From the NCBI GenBank assembly GCA_041912175.1, contig JAYRNN010000169.1, forward strand, positions 1-5,020: a stretch of DNA of 5,020 nucleotides, given 5' to 3'. Source of the DNA: CAZAGA01 sp041912175. Lineage in GTDB: Bacteria; Chloroflexota; Anaerolineae; Anaerolineales; UBA4823. This document shows positions 1 to 5,020 of this stretch, in pieces. Both the position numbers and the translations under genes were made by a program. Within the stretch, counting starts at the first letter, position 1. The number at the start of each line of letters is the position of its first letter. The notes beneath the pieces were generated by a model that saw only the letters and a list, made by a program, of their open reading frames with translations, was not told where the DNA came from and made no database searches.

Positions 1-920
1 AGGAACTGGGCGGCGGCCTGATCCACAGCCAGGAGAGCGGGGTCAGCCATTTCCTGGCCAAAGACGATCGTGAGTGCCTGGCGAAGGTGCGCGAGCTGCT
101 CAGTTACTTGCCCTCCAATAACCAGGAAGATCCCCCGTACGTCCGGCCGATCGATGACCCGGAGCGACGTTGCCCAGAGTTGGAGCAAATCGTTCCTACG
201 GATGCCTATAAATCGTATGATGTGCATAAGGTGATTGCCAGCATCGTCGATGATGGGCGCTTTTTAGAAGTGCACGCCCTGTGGGCGCAGAACATCATCA
301 TCGGATTTGCTCGTCTGAATGGCTGGGTGGTTGGGATCATTGCCAACCAACCGATGGTGCTGGCAGGTACGATCGATATCAACGCTGCGGTCAAGTCATC
401 GCATTTTATCCGCATCTGCGATACCTATAATATTCCGATCATCACCTTGCAAGACGTTCCGGGCTTCTTGCCGGGCCGGGCGCAAGAGTATGGTGGGATC
501 ATCCGCAACGGCGCACGCATGATCTATGCCTACAGCGAAGCGACCGTCCCCAAGCTCTTGGTGGTCTTACGCAAGAGCTACGGCGGCGCGTATTGTGTGA
601 TGAGCAGCCGCGGCCTGCGCGGCGATTTGCTGTATGCCTGGCCAAACGCCGAATTTGCCGTGATGGGCCCGGATGGCGCGGTCAATATCTTGTATCGCAA
701 CGAGCTGAAACAAAGCCCCGATCCGACCGCGCGCCGTAAAGAATTGATCGCCGATTTTCAAGAGAATTTCAACAATCCTTACGTGGCGGCCGCGCGAGGT
801 TTGATCGATGATGTGATCGAGCCGCGTGACACACGCCGGGTTTTAATTAATTCTCTGGAACTATGCCTTTCAAAGCAAGAACGACATATTTCCAAGAAAC
901 ATGGCATCTCGCCGACCTGA
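1..920 (+). CDS. Acyl-CoA carboxylase carboxyltransferase (beta) subunit, 5' end outside window
   Basis: This is the carboxyltransferase subunit of a biotin-dependent acyl-CoA carboxylase (PccB/AccD5-like family). In that family it moves a carboxyl group from carboxybiotin to acetyl-CoA or propionyl-CoA in the cytosol. The frame is already open at base 3 and gives 305 residues up to TGA at 918-920; relatives are about 510-530 residues, so roughly the C-terminal 60% is visible. A GTG at 87 is internal, because family sequence (ELGGGLIHSQESG) continues upstream of it. Visible family blocks are LLSYLPSNN, DVPGFLPG followed by QEYGGIIRNGA (about 453-520), KSYGGAYCVMSS (573-608), YAWPNAEFAVMGPDGAVN, LIDDVIEPRDTRRVL and the terminal KKHGISPT. 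The acyl-substrate position, Asp in classical PccB, is Cys here (codon 594-596). It lies upstream of the ACP and PKS genes on the same strand and may supply extender units, but could equally be a housekeeping neighbour. Family assignment is firm; the substrate is uncertain. Confidence 0.95.
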   Translation, partial: ELGGGLIHSQESGVSHFLAKDDRECLAKVRELLSYLPSNNQEDPPYVRPIDDPERRCPELEQIVPTDAYKSYDVHKVIASIVDDGRFLEVHALWAQNIIIGFARLNGWVVGIIANQPMVLAGTIDINAAVKSSHFIRICDTYNIPIITLQDVPGFLPGRAQEYGGIIRNGARMIYAYSEATVPKLLVVLRKSYGGAYCVMSSRGLRGDLLYAWPNAEFAVMGPDGAVNILYRNELKQSPDPTARRKELIADFQENFNNPYVAAARGLIDDVIEPRDTRRVLINSLELCLSKQERHISKKHGISPT

Positions 921-1101
921 ACGGTTTGCGTCAATAACAGCCAGGCTATTCCACAAGCGAAGAGGGGAAATCGGGTTCACCTATCGTCGGTGGTGAAAAT
1001 TACGCTCGCCGCTGACCTTGCCTGGTCTTTTATTCGATGAAATTGGTAGGCTTAAATCTGCATTAATTAACTAAATTTTTACAGGGTTCATCACGATTGG
1101 T

Positions 1102-1110
1102 TGGTATATT
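1102..1110 (+). promoter_or_regulatory. Candidate extended -10 promoter element
   Basis: TGGTATATT fits the extended -10 pattern TGn followed by a TATAAT-like hexamer (TATATT, 1105-1110). It sits in the AT-rich part of the gap, about 110 bases before the ACP start codon. No good -35 box is at the usual spacing: TTTACA at 1078-1083 is 21 bases away, which is too far. It is offered as the best of several weak candidates. Confidence 0.25.
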
Positions 1111-1212
1111 TGGATAGATTTCATCAATTATTTATCTCACATTATTTGTTGCGTAAAAACTGGTAAAACTGGGTTGAATTGACTGCCGGGTTTTATCTCG
1201 ATTGGAGATCTT

Positions 1213-1217
1213 CGGAG
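1213..1217 (+). promoter_or_regulatory. Ribosome binding site that sets the ACP start
   Basis: CGGAG, with core GGAG at 1214-1217, lies five bases before ATG 1223. This supports ATG 1223 over the in-frame TTG at 1202, which would add seven residues and has no comparable site before it. Confidence 0.6.
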
Positions 1218-1222
1218 TTGAT

Positions 1223-1696
1223 ATGCAAAACGGCCCGCAAAACGACCTTCATTCTCAACCGAAAAGCAAGCAAGAAATCCAGGCCTGGTTAGTACAGCAG
1301 ATCGCCGGTCTGCTATATGTTGACCCGACGACCATCGATGTCCGGGTTTCCTTTAATAATTACGGTTTATCCTCCAGGGATGCGGTTATGCTCTCAGGCG
1401 ACCTGGAAGAATGGCTTGACCGGCGGCTTTCCCCCACGCTTTTGTATGAATACCCGACTATCTTAGCGTTATCCGAATACCTGGCTGGTGAGCCGGCCGG
1501 CGCCGATGGCGCCGCTCCGCTTTCCGCAGCAGCACAACAGGCCGGCCTGGACGCGCCGGCAACCGCCCGTTCTGCCGATGAGCGCCTGGCTGATTTGGAG
1601 CGCTTATCGGATGACGAGGTCGAAGCTCTTTTACTGGAGCAGCTAGATAAACTTAAGCCGGATCAATCATCTGCGGCGCAAAACGCCGCGTTTTGA
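1223..1696 (+). CDS. Free-standing acyl carrier protein with C-terminal docking-like tail
   Basis: This 157-residue protein is a phosphopantetheine carrier. The ACP fold spans about residues 17-90, with the attachment motif GLSS at 48-51; Ser51 (codon 1373-1375) is the expected 4'-phosphopantetheine site. Ser50 replaces the usual Asp of the GxDS motif. The helix-2/3 segment LSGDLEEWLDRRLSP followed by YEYPTI resembles carriers that often work with fatty acyl-AMP ligases (family recollection). An Ala/Gly/Pro-rich linker (about 90-117) follows, then a charged helix ending in LSDDEVEALLLEQLDKL (129-145). That pattern is like the C-terminal docking helices of cyanobacterial-type PKSs. A discrete ACP is usually about 80-90 residues, so the tail is an addition. 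The PKS gene starts 25 bases downstream, suggesting co-transcription. The likely role is holding a starter or early chain and passing it to the next protein; the identity of the chain is unknown. The ATG start was chosen for its ribosome binding site. Confidence 0.9.
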   Translation: MQNGPQNDLHSQPKSKQEIQAWLVQQIAGLLYVDPTTIDVRVSFNNYGLSSRDAVMLSGDLEEWLDRRLSPTLLYEYPTILALSEYLAGEPAGADGAAPLSAAAQQAGLDAPATARSADERLADLERLSDDEVEALLLEQLDKLKPDQSSAAQNAAF

Positions 1697-1721
1697 CAGC
1701 GGGCAACTTCTACGAACACCT

Positions 1722-4700
1722 ATGAGCGACGTATCCGACAGGATTGGCCAGTTAACTCCCCTCAAGCGCGCCTTGCTTGCAATCGAAGAATTGCAGGCAA
1801 GGCTCGACCGGCTCGAGCGCAGCCAGCATGAGCCGGTTGCAGTAATTGGAGCAGGGTGCCGCTTCCCGAGGGCGGATAACCCCCAGGCTTTCTGGAAAAT
1901 ATTACAGGATGGCGTGGATGCCATTCGCGAAACACCGGCCGATCGCTGGGATAATGACGCCTATTACGATCCAAACCCGGGCGCGCCAGGCAAGTCGATT
2001 ACGCGTTGGGGGGGCTTTTTAGATCAGGTCGACCGCTTCGATCCACAATTCTTTGGCATCTCTCCCCGCGAAGCCGACCGCATGGATCCGCAGCAGCGCT
2101 TGCTGTTGGAGGTCACCTGGGAAGCGCTGGAAAGCGCCGGCTACCCGCCTCAGCCCTCCGACGGCAGCGCCGGTCAAACCGGCGGCCTGTCCTCCGAACC
2201 CCCCCTCAAAACCGGGGTCTTCATCGGTATTTCGAATAACGATTATTCCATTGTTCAGTTTCAGGATCTAGCGCAGGTGGACGCCTACGCCGGCACCGGC
2301 AACGCGTTTAGTATTGCTGCAAACCGGCTGTCTTACACGTTCAATTTCATCGGCCCCAGCATCGCTATTGACACCGCTTGTTCCTCTTCGTTAGTAGCCG
2401 TCCACCTGGCGGTGCAAAGCCTGCGCCGCGGCGAGTCTGACCTGGCGGTGGCGGGCGGGGTGAATTTGATTCTCTCTCCAGAGCTGAATATTGTGTTTTC
2501 CCAGTCGCATATGATGGCCGCCGATGGGCGCTGCAAGACCTTTGACGCATCCGCAGACGGTTACGTGCGCGGCGAGGGCTGCGGCGTCTTGATCCTGAAG
2601 CGTCTTTCAGACGCCCAGCGGGATGGCGATGATATCCTGGCGGTGGTGCGTGGCACGGCTGTCAACCAGGATGGGCGCAGCAATGGCCTGACAGCTCCGA
2701 ATGGGCTGGCCCAACAACAAGTGATCCGGGCTGCACTGCAAGATGCGGGGCTCGCCCCACAGCAGATCGATTATGTCGAAGCGCATGGCACCGGCACCAT
2801 CCTGGGGGATCCGATCGAAATGCATGCCTTGGGCGCGGTGATGCAGCCGCGCCCGACCGACCATCCCTGCCTGGTTGGTTCGGTTAAAACCAACATCGGT
2901 CACCTCGAGGCGGCCGCGGGCGTGGCAGGCATGATTAAAGTAATCCTGGCCCTGCGCAACCAGGAAATTCCCCCGCATCTCCACCTGAAGGAAGTGAATC
3001 CTTATATCGGTTTGGATAAGCTACCCCTGGCAATCCCGACTTCGCCCGTCCCCTGGCCGCGCGCTGAAGGGCGAGCGCGCCTGGCTGGAGTCAGCTCGTT
3101 TGGGTTTGGCGGCGCCAATGCCCATGTTATCCTCGAGGACGCGCCGGCCAGCGACCCGCAGCAACCTTCGACCTCCGAAGCCGCCCAGCGCCCGGTGCAC
3201 ATCCTGCCGTTATCCGCCAAAAGCGAAACAGCCCTGCACGCCCTGGCGCGTGGGTATGAACAATTAGCCGCCGCGCTGCTGTCGTCCGACCAGGCTGAGA
3301 CAGACGAAACGGCCGCTTCTACATTGGCGGCTTTATGCCATGCCGCCAACAGCAAGCGGGCGCACCTTGATTTCCGCCTGGGTGTGAGCTCGGCCTCCTT
3401 GGAAGAGCTGCAGTACAAATTGGCTTTCTTTACCAGCCAGGTAAAAGCCTATTACCAGCGCATCCCCATCGGCGTCGAACGGATTGAAATCACCGGCTCG
3501 AGTTTTTCAAACTCGAGTTTTTCAAACGATGCCGGCGGGGCTTTGTTTATCGGTTCCCGGCAGCCGTCTGGCCATCCCCCAATTGCATTCTTATTCACCG
3601 GGCAAGGCGCACAGTACATTGGCATGGGCCGCCAGCTTTATGACACCCAGCCGGTTTTTCGTCAAGCGGTAGACCAATGTATGCAAATTCTGCGCCTGAA
3701 CGCAGCAGAAGCCAACCTTCCATCCGATCCATACAATCTAGGCCTCGGCGAGTCGCTATTTGATTCGCAATACCTGGACCAAACCGCGTTGACCCAACCG
3801 GCTTTATTCGTGCTTGAGTACGCTTTGGCGCAGTTGTGGCTATCCTGGGGTATCCGCCCCGATTATGTGATGGGTCACAGTGTCGGCGAATATGTGGCGG
3901 CTTGCGTGGCGGGGATCTTCAGCCTGGAAGATGGTTTGAGGTTGATCTCTACGCGTGGTCGTTTGATGCAGGGCCTGCCTCACGATGGCGGCATGGCAGT
4001 GGTCTTCGCCGCCCAGGCGGTGGTCGAGTCGGCCTTGCAAATACCAGAGAGTCACGCAGTCTCGATTGCAGCGGTGAATGGCCCGACAAATATTGTCCTG
4101 TCTGGCGAGAAAGAGGCTCTGCAAGCCGTTTTGTCCTACCTGGAGGGCCAGGGGTTTACCACGCGGCAGTTAGCTGTTTCGCATGCTTTCCATTCCTCCT
4201 TGATGGAACCGATCTTAGATGAATTCGAGCAGGTTGTCAGGCAGGCGACCTGCCATGCGCCTCAGATTGGCTTTGTCTCGAATTTAACCGGCAAGTTAAT
4301 TGATTTCGCCCCCGATGCAACCTACTGGCGCAGGCATATCCGCGAGGCGGTGCAGTTCAACGCCAGTATGCAGGCGTTGAGCGAGGCGGGCTGTAAATTC
4401 TTTCTGGAGTGCGGGCCAAACCCGGTCTTGATCGGCATGGGCAAGCGCTGCTTGCCAGAATATAAGGCGGTCTGGCTGGCCACGCTCAAAGAAGATCAAT
4501 CCGATTGGCAACTGGTCTCGGATAGCCTGGCTGCGCTGTATGCAGCCGGTTTCCCGGTCAACTGGAATTCGTATGACCGGCCATATTCCGGCATGGCGCC
4601 TTTCCCCACACAGCGGCTGCCTGTATATCCATTTCAACACGAGCGCCACTGGTTTGGCGAATGGGCTGGCGATAAAAACGTCGCCGGCGATAAAAAAGTC

Positions 4701-5020
4701 GCTGGCGATAATAACGTCGCTGGCGATAAAAAAGTCGCCGGCGATAAAAACGTCGCCCTTAACCAGGGCCGCCCGGACCCCGCGATCCAGGAGCGCAGCG
4801 ATGGCGCTGTACTACAAGATGGCGCGCTTGCCGCCTCGCGCGCATCTTCTGCGGAGGGGAGCGATCAAGAACTGGCCTCGATCGAAGATATCCTGGCTGT
4901 CGCGCCGGAACAGCGCCTGGCGGAGCTTCAAGAACAGATTCGCGTGCAGCTCTCGACAGCGTTGATCGCCATCCTCAGCCAGGTGCTGTTGCCGAGGCAG
5001 CCGAGCGGTATGGTCGCCGC
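1722..5020 (+). CDS. Modular type I polyketide synthase, KS-AT and onward, 3' end outside window
   Basis: The frame opens at ATG 1722 and runs to the edge without a stop (1,099 codons). Residues 1-37 form a charged helix (LTPLKRALLAIEELQARLDRLE, split here as 11-20 and 21-32) like an N-terminal docking segment. The ketosynthase spans about 38-473: active Cys220 in DTACSSS, His355 in EAHGTGT, Lys389 and His394 in KTNIGH, ending in GFGGANAHVILEDA. The presence of Cys rather than Gln indicates a condensing KS, not a decarboxylating loading KS. The acyltransferase begins at FLFTGQGAQ (623-631), with nucleophile Ser720 in GHSVGEY, Arg745 for the carboxylate, and HAFH at 821-824 (His824 catalytic), a malonyl-CoA signature. 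The AT ends near LPVYPFQHERHW (residue 977). A repeat-bearing linker follows, then about 1051-1099 (APEQRLAELQEQIRVQL and onward) looks like a carrier-domain first helix. No DH, ER or KR is seen. There is no clear Shine-Dalgarno before ATG 1722. It acts in the cytosol, adding a two-carbon unit to a chain probably received from the upstream ACP. Confidence 0.96.
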   Translation, partial: MSDVSDRIGQLTPLKRALLAIEELQARLDRLERSQHEPVAVIGAGCRFPRADNPQAFWKILQDGVDAIRETPADRWDNDAYYDPNPGAPGKSITRWGGFLDQVDRFDPQFFGISPREADRMDPQQRLLLEVTWEALESAGYPPQPSDGSAGQTGGLSSEPPLKTGVFIGISNNDYSIVQFQDLAQVDAYAGTGNAFSIAANRLSYTFNFIGPSIAIDTACSSSLVAVHLAVQSLRRGESDLAVAGGVNLILSPELNIVFSQSHMMAADGRCKTFDASADGYVRGEGCGVLILKRLSDAQRDGDDILAVVRGTAVNQDGRSNGLTAPNGLAQQQVIRAALQDAGLAPQQIDYVEAHGTGTILGDPIEMHALGAVMQPRPTDHPCLVGSVKTNIGHLEAAAGVAGMIKVILALRNQEIPPHLHLKEVNPYIGLDKLPLAIPTSPVPWPRAEGRARLAGVSSFGFGGANAHVILEDAPASDPQQPSTSEAAQRPVHILPLSAKSETALHALARGYEQLAAALLSSDQAETDETAASTLAALCHAANSKRAHLDFRLGVSSASLEELQYKLAFFTSQVKAYYQRIPIGVERIEITGSSFSNSSFSNDAGGALFIGSRQPSGHPPIAFLFTGQGAQYIGMGRQLYDTQPVFRQAVDQCMQILRLNAAEANLPSDPYNLGLGESLFDSQYLDQTALTQPALFVLEYALAQLWLSWGIRPDYVMGHSVGEYVAACVAGIFSLEDGLRLISTRGRLMQGLPHDGGMAVVFAAQAVVESALQIPESHAVSIAAVNGPTNIVLSGEKEALQAVLSYLEGQGFTTRQLAVSHAFHSSLMEPILDEFEQVVRQATCHAPQIGFVSNLTGKLIDFAPDATYWRRHIREAVQFNASMQALSEAGCKFFLECGPNPVLIGMGKRCLPEYKAVWLATLKEDQSDWQLVSDSLAALYAAGFPVNWNSYDRPYSGMAPFPTQRLPVYPFQHERHWFGEWAGDKNVAGDKKVAGDNNVAGDKKVAGDKNVALNQGRPDPAIQERSDGAVLQDGALAASRASSAEGSDQELASIEDILAVAPEQRLAELQEQIRVQLSTALIAILSQVLLPRQPSGMVA
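2154..2201 (+). repeat. In-frame extra segment in the KS with a short perfect hairpin
   Basis: Between GYPP and TGVFIGIS the KS has about 12 more residues than usual (roughly residues 145-160, rich in Ser, Gly and Pro). The DNA contains the perfect inverted repeat GCCGGT (2169-2174), loop CAA, ACCGGC (2178-2183). Just after comes a seven-C run (2199-2205) facing GGGG at 2214-2217. TCAAACCGG (2174-2182) is nearly repeated as TCAAAACCGG (2206-2215). The boundaries are approximate, judged against remembered KS sequences. Confidence 0.45.
3497..3527 (+). repeat. Tandem 15-base duplication forming a hairpin, KS-AT linker
   Basis: The unit TCGAGTTTTTCAAAC occurs twice without a gap at 3498-3512 and 3513-3527, encoding SSFSN twice (residues 593-602). 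Together with C3497 the two copies make a perfect 9-bp stem: CTCGAGTTT (3497-3505) pairs with AAACTCGAG (3509-3517) around TTC. It lies in the linker just before the AT domain and keeps the frame. It could be a plain slippage duplication or part of a small palindromic repeat family. Confidence 0.85.
4665..4754 (+). repeat. Five tandem 18-base units in the post-AT linker
   Basis: Five head-to-tail units start at 4665, 4683, 4701, 4719 and 4737, each encoding A-G-D-K/N-K/N-V (residues 982-1011). The pattern is GCY GGC GAT AAW AAM GTC. Units differ only at the GCT/GCC wobble base and in the Lys/Asn codons. Units 1 and 5 share the same middle, as do 2 and 4, giving a near-mirror order around unit 3. 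The junctions of units 1-2 and 4-5 contain the perfect palindrome TCGCCGGCGA (4681-4690 and 4735-4744). The array starts four residues after the end of the AT block (W977) and precedes a carrier-like helix, so it probably encodes a flexible, hydrophilic interdomain spacer whose length can change. Confidence 0.95.

Larger units (their letters stand above)
921..1222. other. Intergenic region, AT-rich, probable leader/promoter of the ACP-PKS genes
   Basis: This 302-base stretch has no convincing coding frame. Composition changes within it: the first 100 bases resemble the flanking genes, while about 1021-1170 is clearly richer in A and T (for example around 1060-1080 and 1105-1150). Two near-identical ten-base units, GTAAAAACTG and GTAAAACTGG, lie back to back at 1153-1172. 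A short inverted repeat, TTCACC (976-981) with GGTGAA (992-997), has no T-run after it and is not a convincing terminator. The likeliest role is transcription start and leader for the ACP and PKS genes, separating them from the carboxylase gene. That role is inferred from position and composition only. Confidence 0.6.

Noticed and set aside
87..89. GTG as start of the carboxyltransferase
   Set aside because: The same frame is open back to the window edge and upstream residues match the family.
976..997. Inverted repeat TTCACC/GGTGAA as terminator of the carboxylase gene
   Set aside because: It has only a six-base stem, a ten-base loop and no T-run after it.
1174..1200. Promoter using TTGAAT or TTGACT near 1174-1184
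   Set aside because: No -10-like hexamer lies at the proper spacing before the ACP start.
1202..1222. Seven-residue N-terminal extension of the ACP from TTG 1202
   Set aside because: ATG 1223 has GGAG at five bases and the added residues are not part of the carrier fold.
2607..3418. Minus-strand open frames opposite the KS and KS-AT linker
   Set aside because: They lie opposite strongly conserved KS sequence and show no recognisable family or start signal; they are by-products of GC-rich coding DNA.
4665..4754. CRISPR-like array
   Set aside because: The units are contiguous with no spacers and lie inside a coding frame.
4540..4965. Alternative + frame across the repeat array giving repeated AIKxSL/P residues
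   Set aside because: It stays open only because the 18-base repeat lacks stops in that frame; the PKS frame is the one with family similarity on both sides.

Overview
The window reads entirely on the + strand and carries one edge of a modular type I polyketide synthase (PKS) locus. In order it holds: the 3' part of an acyl-CoA carboxylase carboxyltransferase (CT) gene (1-920); a 302-base, AT-richer gap (921-1222); a small gene for a free-standing acyl carrier protein (ACP) with a C-terminal docking-like tail (1223-1696); and, 25 bases later, the 5' part of a large PKS gene that stays open from 1722 to the window end (1,099 codons visible). No RNA gene, transposase, CRISPR array or convincing terminator was seen.

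The genes make sense together. The CT subunit belongs to a biotin-dependent carboxylase of the type that makes malonyl-CoA or methylmalonyl-CoA. The PKS acyltransferase (AT) has the HAFH and GHSxGEY signatures of malonyl-CoA users. The small ACP would carry a starter or early chain and, through the acidic/leucine tail at its C-terminus, could hand it to the PKS, whose N-terminus has a matching helical docking-like segment. The PKS reads docking segment, KS, linker, AT, post-AT linker, then what looks like the first helix of a carrier domain, so no DH, ER or KR is seen before the cut.

The organism cannot be fixed from this window. Coding DNA is moderately GC-rich with mixed codon use, and the docking helices resemble those of cyanobacterial, myxobacterial and Chloroflexota-type PKSs rather than actinomycete ones. 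My best guess is a Chloroflexota or cyanobacterium-like bacterium, held loosely.

The most unusual signal is in the DNA of the PKS gene. Three linker or loop positions carry extra in-frame sequence made of palindromic or tandemly repeated units: a hairpin-bearing insert in the KS (about 2154-2201), a doubled 15-base unit forming a 9-bp hairpin in the KS-AT linker (3497-3527), and five 18-base units in the post-AT linker (4665-4754). All three keep the reading frame and avoid the catalytic cores.
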